From Phymorhynchus buccinoides (Eukaryota > Mollusca > Gastropoda > Neogastropoda > Raphitomidae): DNA of 64,000 nt. Positions 47,080 through 60,990 of this stretch are shown piece by piece. A program made the translations under genes and the position numbers. The notes below the pieces were generated by a model, which saw nothing but the letters and a program-made list of their open reading frames with translations, searched no databases and was not told where the DNA came from. The stretch spans positions 8,118,555 to 8,182,554 of the forward strand of contig CM065690.1 in NCBI GenBank assembly GCA_017654935.2. Reading direction: 5' to 3'. Within the stretch, counting starts at the first letter, position 1. Every line of letters starts with the position of its first letter.

Positions 47080-48310
47080 TTTCCCTATAGCAACTGCAGT
47101 CACTGCTGACTATGTTGCTGTATTTGGGAGGATCTACGGGAATGCGCAAGACAACAAACTATCAAGAAGAAGGAAGTGGACAGGAGAAAAAGAAGAAATA
47201 TAGAAAGCTTGGCCCAGCCAGCCAGGTCCCGCTAATCGGTCCCTAACATGATGCCACGCCAAGCGAGAGAATGACCCAGCCAGCCAAGTCCCGCTAATCG
47301 GGCCCCAACGTGATGCCGCATCATTGGGAAGAATAAAATAAAGGAAAATGAACTAAAAATAAATTAAAATGAACTAAAGAAAATAAAGAAAAAGAGAGAA
47401 GGGAGTGTAGTTACTGTGATTTGGAAACCCAGGACACAAAAGTGCCCAAGGTCCTCGCCTCAACAGCCTGTTCTGGGAGGTTGTTCCATGCCTTGATGGT
47501 ACGTGGCAGGAAACTTGCTTGCCTGTATTGGGTACGGCAGTAGGTCTGGGCCAGCTGCTTGGGGTGTGCTCGACGTTGGCACTGTGGTGCTGGGACCAGT
47601 TTCTCTCTTACAGTTTTCATAGTGACCAGATTGTTTTGTATCTTGTAGAGCATGGCTAGTCTTGCTGTTTCCCTTCGTTCTTGCAGGGTGGGCCACTTTA
47701 GCTGCTCTATCATGGAGGTCACACTTGACGTATTCCTGAAGCGGCGCAGGGCAAATCTTGCAGCTCTCCTCTGGACCGCTTCGATTTTGTCATTGTCTTG
47801 CTGTTGGTGAGGGTCCCACACTGTGGAGGTGTATTCCAGTATGGGACGCACAAATGCCTTGTAGGCTCTTTCCCTGATGGTCTGGGAACTGATCTTGAAG
47901 CTTCTTCTCAAAAACCCGAGTCTTGTTGGCCTTTGAGCAGACGTGCTGGATATGTTTTTTTCCAGCTCAGATCTTTACAGATGGTAACTCCCAGGTATTT
48001 TGCGGAGTCCACCGTTTCGAGCAAGTGGCCATGGAGTGTGTACCTGCTTTCCTGCGTCTGTCTTCTTCTGGTAACAGGTAATTAAGGTGGTGCATTTGTC
48101 AGGATGAACGAAATGCCATGTCCCAGCTCTTCTCCCACTCAGCAAGCTGATGGAGGTCATACTGTAGCTGATCATGGTCCTGAGGCGCCGCTACCACTCT
48201 ATACACTGCAGTGTCGTCAGCAAAGAGACGTCACCTTGTCTGGCAGGTCATTGATGTATGCCAGGAACAGGCACGGTCCAAGGACTGTCAAGGATCTGTC
48301 TAAACTGGCC
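47080..48310 (-). mobile_element. LINE 3' half with RT core remnant and intact C-terminal frame
   Basis: Minus strand from 48310: LAYINDLPDKV, SLFADDTAVYR (RT catalytic FADD), then frameshifts, then 47911-47411 with KAFVRPILEYTSTVWDPHQQ, NDKIEAVQRRAARFALRRF, TIKAWNNLP. The 3' end has AGAAGAAGAAG near 47085. Same family as the 8551-9470 copy. Confidence 0.83.
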
Positions 48311-48369
48311 GAATATGTAACAGTCTACCCTATTGAACAATCAATAAAAGTTCTAGCAGTTTATACCAT

Positions 48370-48825
48370 CCAATCCAAACGTTTTTGTTTTTTTAGTCGC
48401 CGAGCCGAAGGTTCGGGAACTATTGTTTCTGTCTGATCCGTCCGGCGTGCCTCCGTCCGTCCGTCCGTCCGGCTATTCGTCCGTTTTTCTCAAAAACTAT
48501 TCAGTCTATCATCATCAAATTTGGTATACTAGTATGCCAAGATGCAAGCTATCCACTGATGTATTTAGTTTTACATTAAGGTGAAGGTCGCGCCAGTTAC
48601 GGGTTTCAAACCGCAAAACACATAGGCCTAATCGCTAATATCTCGCGAAGTTTTGCATGTATTTCAATGCAGTTTTTTTCACAACATTTCTTGATGAATG
48701 GGCTATAACACAGTTGTCATGAATTTTTCTGTGCGCTCGTGCGCGCATGATCGCGCGCGCTCAAATCACGGGTCCGAACACACATGCGCCATGAAACAGC
48801 TTTGTAGCTCTGTGGTTGACGCTCT

Positions 48826-48890
<65 letters not shown>

Positions 48891-49270
48891 TTCGGAGTAG
48901 CTCGGCGTTGCACTTGTTAAAGTTTGATTTTTTTTTTTTTTCCGTTCAACATATATTCAAATCAGTGTAAAAAGAAAACACAGATAATATAACGAAGAAT
49001 TTTAAAATAAATGAGTAAACAAACAAACAAAATCACCACCAACCACCACCACCACCACCAAAAACATGATTTATACCCTTTTCTAAAATCAGAATATGAG
49101 TATCAAAAATCATGAAAAATCATTTCGCAGTCTTTCTTTTCCCCTCATCTTCTCTCAATTCTCTGTCCGTCTGTCCAGACTGAGTATCAAAAATCATTTC
49201 GCAGTCTTTCTTTTCCCCTCATCTTCTCTCAATTCTCTGTCCGTTCGTTCGTCCGTCCGTCCGTCCGTCC

Positions 49271-49338
<68 letters not shown>

Positions 49339-50100
49339 TGGTGCTAATCATGTTTATCTCTGGTTCCAACTGTTCTCAGTCTTCCTTGTCGGTAACGGTT
49401 TTCCTTGTCAAAACACAACACAATTAGCACAGAACAGGCTGGATGGATGTCATCATATAGTAAAAAGCCAACTGTCCGTGTGTGTCTGTGTGTGTGTGTG
49501 TCTGTCTGTCTGTCTGAAACACGAAACGGGCCTTATAACTCCGCCGTTTTTCGACCGATTCGCTTCAAATTTGCTGTGAGCCCTAACGGGGCGATGGCAA
49601 CGGCAACCGAGGCGGCCGTGTCATTTGCGCGGTTCGGCAAATGCGCGAAACGCGCATCCGACGGCCTTTCGGCGCCCGTAGCTCCGGTGTTTCTGGGCCG
49701 ATTGCCTTAGAATTTGGCAGGTAGATGACCGGGGACAGTGACTATCGGTGTGCCAAACCGGAAGCGAATCGGTTCAGAAACGCGCGCGTTATACGCCGCT
49801 TCACCTTTTCACGCATAACTCCGCAGTTTCTTAACCGAATTGATTCAAATTTGCTGTCAGGCTTGCTATGGCCCGGGCAACGCCTACCAGCAAATTTGAA
49901 GAGAATCGGGAGAACGCGTCACTCTCAGAGCAGCGCCAACGGGAAACGGGGCCTTATAACTCCGCCGTTTCTTAACCGAATCGCTTCAAATTTGCTGTAC
50001 TCAGCGTTACCAGTACTTTCCGTTACCGTTACTAGGTGTTACCAGTATGGTGCATTGCCAGTACTAGGCGTTGCGCTAGTAACATATAAATCAAGCCAGT
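48370..50100. repeat. Repeat-rich block: CCGTCC, CTCT and duplicated 'TCAAATTTGCTGT' units
   Basis: Begins with TAGTCGCCGAGCCGAAGGTT and (CCGT)n. The block at 48705-48780 (GTCATGAATTTTTCTGTGCG) recurs at 53487 and 53662. From 49520 to 50000, TAACTCCGCCGTTTCTTAAC and CGCTTCAAATTTGCTGT recur 3 to 4 times. (CT)n at 48831-48887 and 49272-49332. No gene. Confidence 0.7.
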
Positions 50101-52080
50101 AAACATACACAGTAGGGTTCGAGAACTAGGGGGCCTTCAAATGAGGCTAAATTTGCTTAACCTTAAACATCACAAATTCATTTCAACAAACACGTAGGCC
50201 TTCCTGATCATAGATTAGGCTTAAAGACCTTTTCAGTTTTTTACCATTACATGTGGCACGGAAATTGAGCGTCATATTTTAAAAAACCAGATGTAACAAA
50301 ATGAGTCAAAGGACACACATAATCAGCCACACATTGAAACAACCACTCTGTTTCAGTAACAAACGCTGACTCGTGTTATTCTTCCTATTACAATTCCAAG
50401 TTGCATCTATTTTCTCACAACTGATATTTTCTTTTCACGCTTTCCTTTATACTAAGATTCCCAAATGTTCCAGCCTCATCCCAACTGTGTACAAAACACA
50501 CTTCTTTCAACATTATCTCTTGCTTACATTCGAACAACTACACCGTTTACAATTAGGGCCTACAATATCATTATATATTTCTCCTAGAGAAGGTCGTAAT
50601 AAAAATAGGCTAAACAGTAGGCTATTATGAAAAATCGACACCCACAGCAACTCACCTAAAGACAAAGGACACACACAATCAGCCAAACATTGAAACAAAC
50701 ACTCTGCTTCAGTAACAAACGCTGACTGATTTCCAATGTCCTCTCAGTCAGAAACAAGGAGTGAGTATATTCTACTGTTCTTGTGCACGGGAAACTAGCA
50801 CTAAACTCAGCAATGAAATAGATATGCGGGCTGCATTCAAACACTGCCTTAAAACACTATGGGCGTGTTCAGACACTCTGTTACACAGACAGGAAGAAAA
50901 TGGACAATAATATTATAGGGATATATTGGCAAGTGGTGACAGACTTCATTCGTCTCTGGACCTGCCCTACTTGGCCCATTAGACAATCACGGCATCTCTG
51001 AGAAGTTGAGAAATACATGCTGCAAAGGCAACTATAAAATAGTAAATTCTGAAAATGTTTACGAAGGACGAAGGTTCATTTTTGATGATGATGATGATGA
51101 TGATGATGACTATGCATGGTGGTAAAAAGGATTAAAAGGAACGGCAGGAGAAGGGTGGTGTTGATTATCCTCCTGCTGCTATATCAGTAGGCCTATATGT
51201 ACTGCTGCTGCTGATGATGATATTACAACCACTTTACCCCCGAACACTAAAAATATAACTCGTGATTTTGAACCTTATTATATTGGAAAACCCTACTAGC
51301 AAAACAGTCTTACGACAAGTTGATGAGATGAGGGACAGCATAAAGATGGGAAATGTGGAGGGGGGTGTCATATGCGACGCAATTTACTCCCCCCCCCCCC
51401 CCCCACACTCCCCCTTCCTCCCCTACGCGCCCTCATTATCTTCAAACGCAGTGGGGTCTAGACTCTAGACCTCCTACGCCTCCTCTATCCCTTATATCGT
51501 TAATTCCCTCCCTGTTGCTTTAGAACATGCATCCGTCACAGATGTCTAGATTGTAGGGGAACGTCCAGGGAGCCACCTGTGTTTATCAGCCCGTGATGAC
51601 TAAGCCACATCAGACCCCAATCGCTGCTACTTCACTGGTGTAGATAGAGCCCGCAATAAACTAATACACAGACCATAAACAGCAGACCTATTAATCAAGC
51701 ACGGATTATTCGCTGAAAACCGGACACATACGTACCTAACCCATTGTGGCCATATGGCCTGGGAACGCAGAAGAAGAAGAATAATTCGCCGTGCAGTCGT
51801 CTTACTACAGGTAGGGTCTACTAGGGAGTAGTCTGCTGAATCAGTTGGTTCGTAATGTTTACCTCCGCCATAGCGATTGTGTTTTTTGGCTTTGTCTACT
51901 CTCATGGCTGTTATGGAATTCATGAAGGGTAAAGTTACATTATCACTGAAATCTTATGGAGGGTTATATTGTGGTGCCACATAAGATCCATTACAATTTT
52001 ACAGTTAATCTAGATTATCATTGAAATTCATACCCTATACAGGATTTTTTTCAATCGGAAGCAGTAGGTTTAGTAAAGCT
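50101..52080. other. No gene recognised
   Basis: AT-rich sequence with a 45-base duplication (ACATTGAAACAA then CACTCTG at 50332 and 50686) and a (GATG)n-like run at 51086. No ORF of note on either strand. Confidence 0.6.
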
Positions 52081-52205
52081 GGAATTCCATATGCACGATA
52101 ACGGCGACGGCGAAATTAATTCGTGTAAAGCTGGAATTCCATCAACACGATTTCCCGATGGTATGGCATTTTTTGTCGTTGCCGTCCTAAGGTTCCGTGA
52201 TGAAA

Positions 52206-52886
52206 CCCGAAGTTTTGAATCTATCAAAACGGAAACGGCACATGCAGCGCCTTTTCTGTTTGAAAGAGTGCGCGCACGTGGTTAACGTGGTGACCTTGAC
52301 CCAAACCACTCCTTTCCATAGCTGACTGATGCATTTTTCTTCTCAAATTTCATGGTGCCGTCTCTCAGTATTTCGTGGCTGGCAACAGCAGAATTCGCTA
52401 CATGCTCCGAAATATCATACCGTTCCGTTACCGTCGATAGTGCTGGTGACGTTTCGTGTTTTATGGGTTCAGGCAGTAGAAAATTAGTTTGAGCGATTAA
52501 CACGAAATAAGACGGGACTATCGACAACAGAACGGCATGAGGTTTCAGAGCATGTAGCGAATTCTGTCATTGCCGGCCACGAAATATTTGTTGTTTCCTC
52601 TTTTCTTCTTTTTTTTTTTTTTTGGGGGGGGGGGGGTGGGGGTATTTGGTACTTTATAGTCACAGAGGCGTCTCTGTGAAATTCGAGTTGCTCTCACCTG
52701 GAGAGAGCGTCGCAGCCAGAGGCGCGCCACCCATAATAGGGTCGACATAATGAAATTTGAGAAGAAAAATGCTTCGGTCAGCTATGGAAAGGAGGGCTTT
52801 GGGTCAATGTCACCACATTAACCACGTGTACGCACTCTTTCCAACAGAAAAGGCGCTGAGCTGTTTCCGTGTTCATGGATTCAAAA
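52206..52886. mobile_element. Fold-back element with long inverted arms
   Basis: The sequence at 52206-52420 (GCGCCTTTTCTGTTTGAAAG, CCTTTCCATAGCTGACTGA, CTTCTCAAATTTCAT) is found reversed and slightly diverged at 52540-52886. The short spacer holds the tip. Arms are about 200 bp or more. Confidence 0.75.
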
Positions 52887-53414
52887 CTAGGCCTAGTAGT
52901 TAAAATAGTTGTTGCAGGAGATGGGTAGTGGAGAGAGAAAGATAAAGGGAATGGAGGGGAAACAGCAGCAGTTAGTCATGAGTGTAACCAAAGAGGGTAG
53001 GTAGCTACCGCTGACTCTATAGAAGTAGCAAGGTTATGAGTGTGACTGAGAGACAAAGAGAAAAACGGAACGAAATTATCATGGTTACAACGCTTTTTTC
53101 CAAACAGCCCTGGGGCAAGCAAAAAAACATAGAAGAAAAGAAAAAGAAAAAAACTCTACATTAAAACAAAAAATAAGAAAGTCAACCAAAGGGAAATAAA
53201 ACAATTTACAACAAGGTATGTTGAAGGGAGTAAAGTGAGAAGAGAAGCGGGGGGTGGGTGTGGGGGAGTCAGAGACAGAGACCGAGACAGAGAGATGCGT
53301 ATGATGATGTCTGTATTCCTGATCGCTTAGGATTATCAATATTTTAGCAAAACAATGAGGAATTTAAAACCAAAGTTCACACACACAAACACACCTCAAC
53401 ATAAAATGCGCGCG

Positions 53415-53472
<58 letters not shown>

Positions 53473-54531
53473 GATTATGGTCTATAACACAGTTGTCATG
53501 AATTTTTTCTGTGCGCTCGTGTGCGCATGATCGCGCGCGCTCAAATCACGGGTCCGAACCCCAAGGCTATATATAAAAATACTATTCAGTTACGTGCTGT
53601 TTTGATGCGTTTTTATGTAAGTACGTTTTCTTTTGATATCTGCCGCTTCGCCTGTTCCATGACATGAATTTTTCTGTGCGCTCGTGTGCGCATGGGATAA
53701 GCCCGCTGTGCCCTAGGCCCTTTGTGTCACAGGCCCGATATGTCCCACTTTACCGGCCGTCCATCCGTCCGTGCGTGCGTCCTGTTTTTAGTTCTCAATG
53801 GTCTCCCCACTGTGTGTACAGCCGACACATTCCGATTTCGGGCCCTCTGTGCCCTTTCTTCCTGCCCTCCCCTTCACCCCCCCCCCCCCCCCCTAGAAAA
53901 ACACACACAAATAATTCCATATGATATAATTGCTGTTGAAGTAGGTTTGAAACTGCTGTTGTACCGTGGAGACAAAAGGTGCTGGCACACAAGGCCTGTG
54001 TCTGACCGGTACCACGACAGGAAGAAACTATCCCTCTGGCCGAGATAGTGACGATGTACCCTGGGCAAGGCATCTCCGCTACAAACAAATTAGGCTAGCC
54101 CAGCCCGCCAGAATGGCATCTACCCCCTCTGCTATCTGGTAGTCATAGTCGGAAACGACTGACTAGCACACACACCAGGACGGGAAGAAACTATTCTACA
54201 GGGTGGACCGTGAAACGAGCTTCATAAAGCAAGCGGCAGGCACGAGAGATAAAGAAGATGGGGTGTATTGGGTGCTCACAGCCTGAGTAGGGCAAACAGA
54301 ACAGAGGTCGCACACACACACGCATACACACAGAGGCGCGCGCGCACGCACACGCGTATATACACCTGCGCACGCACGCACATACACGCACACACACATA
54401 CTGAGGAGGGCAGAGAGAGAGAGAGAGAACACTGAACACTGAATTGTTTATTGTACTTTGGCCATGGGCCCTTATACAAACAAACAGTGGGGGGTGGGGG
54501 GGGGGTGGGAGGGGGTTAGTTATAAATCTAT
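52887..54531. other. Intergenic or upstream stretch with microsatellites
   Basis: (CA)n at 53412-53468, two pieces of the ATGAATTTTTCTGTGCG repeat, a C run at 53878-53893 and alternating CG/CA runs at 54309-54400. Nothing coding. Confidence 0.6.
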
Positions 54532-54727
54532 AACTAGATAAACCCGTGCTCCGCACGGCAGCATGAAGCATCTGCGTTCATAATTGATAGGAACCTGTCT
54601 AAGCAATCGAAGAAGAAGAAAAAGAAGAAGAACTGGTTAGATGCAAATAATGAAGAAAGGAGACCAAAAACATATGTGGTGGTGCCCCCTCCCTTCCGCC
54701 CACTCCCCTCTCCTTTAAAAGAAATGA

Positions 54728-54771
<44 letters not shown>

Positions 54772-55094
54772 ACCCCCAAACAAACACAAAAAAATTGTGG
54801 CGAGGGGCAGACTCGAACCAGAGACCACGGACGTGTATAGAAGTCCGTGCCGCGATCTACTGATTTGCGGACGCGCCGCTTTACCTATGGAGCTTCGAAA
54901 CTCGATGTAACAATTTTATTATAAGAGGAAGAAGGGAAGGCAGTCAAGTCGGACACCTGACGCAGCTTCATGAAAGCAATTGTAAGCCTCGCACAGAACA
55001 GACTTAGGTTTTGTCACTTTGAGAAAAGTAGGTGCCTAAATGTTGTGAACACACACACACACGCGCACGCGCGCGCGCGCACGCACGCACACGC

Positions 55095-55136
<42 letters not shown>

Positions 55137-55960
55137 AATCATTGCTTGCTCGGTTTCCTATCAATTCATGAGCGCAGATGCGTTATTCTCCGTTATGCAC
55201 CTTTCAAAACAAATATGGTTAGACCAAACACAAAACTTCCAGAACGTAGAGGAACTGTATTTGTAAAAAAAAGCCCTACTCGCCTCCCTCTTCCTAGCCA
55301 CCCCTCCCCCTCCCCCTTCTTCTAACCAAAGCAACCATAGAAGTTTCTAGGTGCAGTGAGTTAGGTCATGGATTCTATATTAACAATGTAGTGTCCATGG
55401 TTAGGCCTAGCCTCGGCTTTCTGTTTGCACACGCACGTCTCTAATAATGAACCGTTTTTAGCAGACGACACATTTTGCTACTCACTAAAGTCAGGCTATT
55501 GCAGCATCGTCTTTGCCCCCCCTTGGTATGTACGAAGGGGCCCGATTAAGGATTTATCCTCTATTGTTTTTGCAAACATTTTGGCAGTTTGAGTGTATCT
55601 AACGAAAAAACACCGTTCATAGGACGTCCGAAGATCGAAATCAAAGAAAAGGCACAGTATAAAAATGCTTTAAAGAGGCTTTTAAAATCGATTGAATGAG
55701 ATTTACCTGGTGATTGTTGTTGGGGGCCTCCGACATAAAGGTCATACAGGGATCACGGCTGTTCCATCGAGCAAAAAAAATCTAAGTTTCGCGTAAAATC
55801 CTCCCCCTTAGCCATGAATTTTGGGGATGTGACTGGGCGGAATCTCTAGAGGGACCTCTCAGCTAACAGTACTCCAACTTTCAAATAGTCGCCTCGAGCG
55901 GTTCCGGAGGAGATACAGATAGAACGCTTAACGTCACCAGTAATATAATATAGATAGCAT
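54532..55960. repeat. Long dispersed repeat, copy 2, with tRNA-like segment
   Basis: Matches copy 1 at 42957 from ACTAGATAAACCCGTGCTCC onward, including the (CA)n block and CCTAGCCTCGGCTTT. It extends further right to AATATAATATAGAT at 55948-55961. On the minus strand at 54800-54900, GGTAAAGCGGCGCG and GGTTCGAGTCTG resemble A and B boxes. A 39-base C run lies at 54732. Confidence 0.75.
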
Positions 55961-56039
55961 TACTACATTCGAAAAAAACACCCCACCATTTTGCACAAAG
56001 TAGTATATGCCATTTCTAGTTCGTTGTATTAGGGAGGAA

Positions 56040-57960
56040 ATCAGGCGTTTCCATCAATTACACTTTTCCTCAGTTTCATGGCATCAAAGACGAACTTGGC
56101 AACATTTGTATTGTTTTCTCCACTCTCTGTGACCGAGCTAGTTTCTTAACATCCATGTAAGCACAAACTTTAAGGAATTTCCCACTCAGATCTCTGTACA
56201 ATGGGCACTTAAACAACACATGCTCTTCAGTTTCAACTGAAACTTCATCACATAATATCTTGGGGTGACTCACTGTATCTAAATAGATTGTTGTTTATTG
56301 GTAGTACATTCAGTCTTAAGATGGAAAAAGCTACTCTAAAGCAATATAATGTCGATATTGTATTTTTCTTTTTCAAAGATTGTTTTAAAGGAAACATAGC
56401 TTTCATATCTGTCACTAATTTCCAAAGACCCATTCCACTCTTGTATATACATATCTATTAACCGTTGCTTAAATGCACTCAAAAACAGTTTCGTATTGCC
56501 CACACCTTGCTGCATCCATACAAAGCTAAAACCAGTTTTACAAAGGATTGTTCTAATCTGTCTTACCCAACAATGTTTCCCTCCCATGTCCATGTTTAAT
56601 AACATTTGATATGATTGATAAGGCAACCGATGGGGTTCTAGCATAATTAACTTCAGCCAATATATCACACTGCTAGCAAAAGAGTGAATCTACCCAATTC
56701 GCCGTAAACCATCTTATTGGGTGTTTTAATGGGAACTCCCAAAAAACGTTTACATGCTAGTATGTGAACTTTTTCGATGTGATCTAGTCTGTGGAACCCC
56801 CATATTTCAGAAGAGTACAAAAGTATTGGTAATATTTTAGTATAAAAAATGTAAAAGAACACATCATATGTCATTTCTTTATATTTATTAAAAACTTGAA
56901 ACAGAAGAAAATGCTTTTTTGCCTTTGAATACGAAATGTTGTGTTCCTAATTTATGAATTTTTGTTGTTGTGAATGTGTAGCCAAGATAGCAATAGCTAT
57001 TAACAACATCCAAACGATTTCCATCGAAATACCACTGCTCACGTTCAACCTTTACGAAACACCATTATCTTTGTTTTATCTATGTTGACTTTAAGCTTGA
57101 TCCTGTCACAACAAAATTTTAAAAGATTAAGTTGATTCTACAATCCAGAAGGTGTCGTTGACAGTAAGGCAATGTCATCCGCAAAAAGAAGAATAAACAA
57201 TTCCACTATTCCTGGTAGTAGTTGAACTCCATGCTTTCCTTTATCTGAAACATGGTTAGCTAGTTGATTTATGAAAACTGAGAAGAGAGTAGGTCTTAAA
57301 ACACATCCCTGACAGACACCTGATGGGCAGTCAAAGAAGTTGGAATATTGATTATTAGCTCTAACATATGAAACAAGCGAATTATACATAGCCTTCACAG
57401 AACAAAAGAATGTCCCTTTAATACCTACATGTTTTAAACAATCTAACAGTATATCATGCTGCACAGAATCGAACGCTTTCCTGAAGTCTATGAATGCTAC
57501 ATACATCATACAACCCCTTGTTGACAAACATTTTTCAATTATGGCATGCAAGGTAAATATGTGATCTACAGTGGAGTGTTTTGGGCGGAAATCAGCTTGA
57601 CTGATATTTTGTCGTTATCTTCTAGCCATATGTACAACCTTGTATTCAGAATGTTAGCATAGCACTTAGAGATGATGCTCAGAAGAGAAATTCCACGATA
57701 GTTGTCTGGGTTTTGTACATCTCCTTTTCTATGTATCGGAATTACAATTGCTTTATCCTATTCTGACGGATATAACCCTTTCTTGAACAAAGCATTAAAT
57801 AATTTAACTAAAAATGGTACTACATAAGCCTCTCCTGATTTAAGCATTTCTGCTGAAATTCCATCAAACCCACTGGCTTTTCCCTTACTTAAGGCACTAA
57901 TAGCTTTTTCTAATTTCTTCCACGCTTATTGATTTGTTCAAGTCATAATCATCTTCTTCT
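56040..57960 (-). mobile_element. LINE with RT core, several frameshifts
   Basis: Minus strand from 57950: KGKASGFDGISAEMLKSGE, PIHRKGDVQNPDNYRGISLL, FIDFRKAFDSVQHDILLD, PSGVCQGCVLRPTLFS and LLFADDIALLS (catalytic FADD). Later pieces: PILLYSSEIWGFHRLDHIEK at 56830, and EEHVLFKCPLYRDLS (finger-like end) at 56230. The copy is inactive because of stops and shifts. Confidence 0.87.
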
Positions 57961-59619
57961 TCAACGGTTTCGTCTTTACTATTTGTGACGTAAGTGTCCC
58001 GCGCGACCCCTCTTTCTTTATCTACACCCCCCCCCCCTCTCCTTTTCATTTCTCTGTCCGGCCGCCACGTTAATTGCCACCCACCATCTAAAGAACGCCG
58101 AATAAGGCAGTTATCTCTTTGAACCACGATCTATCTCTCCATCACGAGATAGTGATATCAACAGTCGGCTCCCTTTGTAAGACAACTCGTCCTTTCGAAT
58201 CACGAGAAGGATTTGAATGTCGGCACGTGATAAGGATGTAATAGGCGCGTGATTGTTCTGTACATTTTGAACATCATCTTGTGATGTGTCAATTGCTATA
58301 AACCAATGACAGGCTTTCATTGTTTGAAAGTGAAGGCTATAATTGGCGTAGTGAGAAAAAGTTTTTCACACAAGACGCTGAAACTGACTAGAGCAACACC
58401 TCTCCCAGCCAGAATAGCCCACCTAGTAAGTCTTATTGATGACTGGTGATTGAGACTGGTTGTTTGTTTGACCCTAGTTTTGATCTAGATCCTATGTTCA
58501 ATGATGAATAAGGAGTAGATAGATATGTTATAGAAAAGAAGTGGTAAACATTCTATTCTATTTATGTGCACTGATTATTTGTGTGTGTGTGTTTTTGACT
58601 TGAACACTTTTGGTACCAGAACCGGAGTTTATGCCTACTAACCCTTTTGTCTATTTTTAGTAGGAAACCTATGGGCCGCAATCTTGCACTTTATGATACC
58701 ATTCCTTTCCAGGTGTTGGATGGAGAGTGATGTTGGATTGATCACCTTTTATGTTTTACTGATCTCAGTTTGTTAACTGAAATTCAGTTTATTGATTAAC
58801 TAGTGCTATTGTACAAGGGAAGCCTTCTAGCCGGTTGGGATTCACTAATGCCCTGCCGACTGAAGCCCCTTGTCTCTAAGCCATAGAGATCTACATCCAC
58901 CTTCTCCTGTGATTATCAGCAGGGCATCGTGGGCCGGACGATCATCCCGGACTCCACAAGCACCAAGACGGGAAAGACGCCCCGCACCCAGAATCCGCGA
59001 GGAGACCACGCCTGAACCGTGCCATCCCGCGAAGCCGTAACCGGAACGACTGGGAGCTACTCTCATCTGACGAGCAAGCCCAGCCACACCAGCATTCGCC
59101 GATCACTACGGAGGAACTTGCCAAGAGCTAAGTTTATAAAACCGTGCAAATCACTGGAACTTTCCTACGGACACTGAAGATAATTAGTAACCCTTCCGGC
59201 ATGGGGCGAACCTTATAGAAAGACAAAAGTCTTATAAATCCTTTCGGATTCCATTGTTTTTTTATCCATATTTTGTTTTGGCGCCATTGAGCTGCTTTAT
59301 TATTATTGTTGCATAATCTTATGCAGATTTTGGGAGTAAATAAAATACAAGTGTCAAATAATCCTGAACCCTTTGGTCAGACTGATGAGAGTGGGAGTCT
59401 TGTAATTTCATGTAAAACCCTACTTCTCTCTGTCTGCCATTTAGAGCAATTCAACCACTTGTATTTCTTACAACCATACGAGCCAGAACCCGGGCACAAA
59501 TATAAATTTATTAGATGAAAAGGGGCCGGGAAAGTTGCTCATCTCCCATACCCTAGAGAAGTGGGCTAAAGGCAAATTTTCTAAAGTCTTCCCTAGGGAC
59601 TTAGCCTTTTAACCCATTG
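57961..59619. mobile_element. Unidentified 1.65-kb insertion splitting the LINE
   Basis: The LINE's pre-RT part resumes at 59620-59945, so the intervening sequence was inserted later. It includes a poly-A-type signal (AATAAAATAC at 59338) and CGAGCCAGAACCCGGGCA near 59480. It may be a solo LTR or other element. Clear ends or target duplication were not found. Confidence 0.45.
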
Positions 59620-60115
<496 letters not shown>

Positions 60116-60399
60116 TGAATATTTTTTCCACCTCATCCATCATAACATACTTAGAATTGTCTGGAACTAAAAATAAGGTAGATGAACTTATAATTATTAG
60201 CTGTGATCAAAGTAGCTGATCACAGAGCAAAACTCATCTGCCAATACTGTTTTTGCTTTTGATCTTGCATATCTCTCTTTTGGTGAAAACACACTCTTTG
60301 AGCATTCGTTGAGTTCTGAGTTTGCTTGGGGAAAGTCATTTCAGCTCACTCCCCCCACCCCGTATCCACATCCCTTTTCTGCATCCTTCACCTCGCTAA

Positions 60400-60990
60400 T
60401 ATTATTCTGTGCTTGTCTATTCCCCCAAATTCTGGTCCTGTCTATCTCTCCGAACTAGTAACTGTCTACACACCTGCTCACTCCCTACGTTCTTCCTCTG
60501 ACTGCTGCACACTCAAGGTTCCTCGGGTCCACACGAAATCTTTTGGTGAACGATCCTTCTACTATTTAGCACCTCATTTATGGAATTCCCTCCCACATGT
60601 CCGCTCATCTGACTCTATCTCTGCCTTTCGCTCTGCCCTTAAAACTCACTTGTTTCGGACATATTATGATTGATTAGTGTTTGTGTGTGAGGTGTGTGTC
60701 CGTTTCATTGCAGAAATTTTGTAAAAAAAATGTATCTACAATTATTTTATAATTCGTAAGTTGTATGTAGAATGTCTACGTCTTGTAAACTTTAAATGCT
60801 TGTAAAGAGGTAGAAGGGTATCTTTGTTCTTCAAAATTTGTCATGTAACTGGTATGTTGATGGCAGTATGATGTTATTTCAAGTTGCAGTATTGTATCCA
60901 AACTTGAATGTGAATGTGGTCTATGTTTCTTCTTAGAATTTTCATATTGTAACTATTTTACTCTTGTATAATTGTGTGTGAGTGTGTGCG
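60400..60990 (+). mobile_element. CR1/L2-like LINE C-terminus and 3' UTR
   Basis: SGPVYLSELVTVYTPAHSLR, VPRVHTKSFGERSFYYLAPH and LKTHLFRTYYD then stop at about 60673, followed by the same 3' UTR as the minus copy at 26.2 kb. One Gln is lost in NSLPHVRSSD compared with the other copy. Confidence 0.88.

Noticed and set aside
54800..54900. Functional tRNA gene
   Set aside because: Box-like strings are present, but no full cloverleaf could be folded by eye, and the segment lies in a dispersed repeat.
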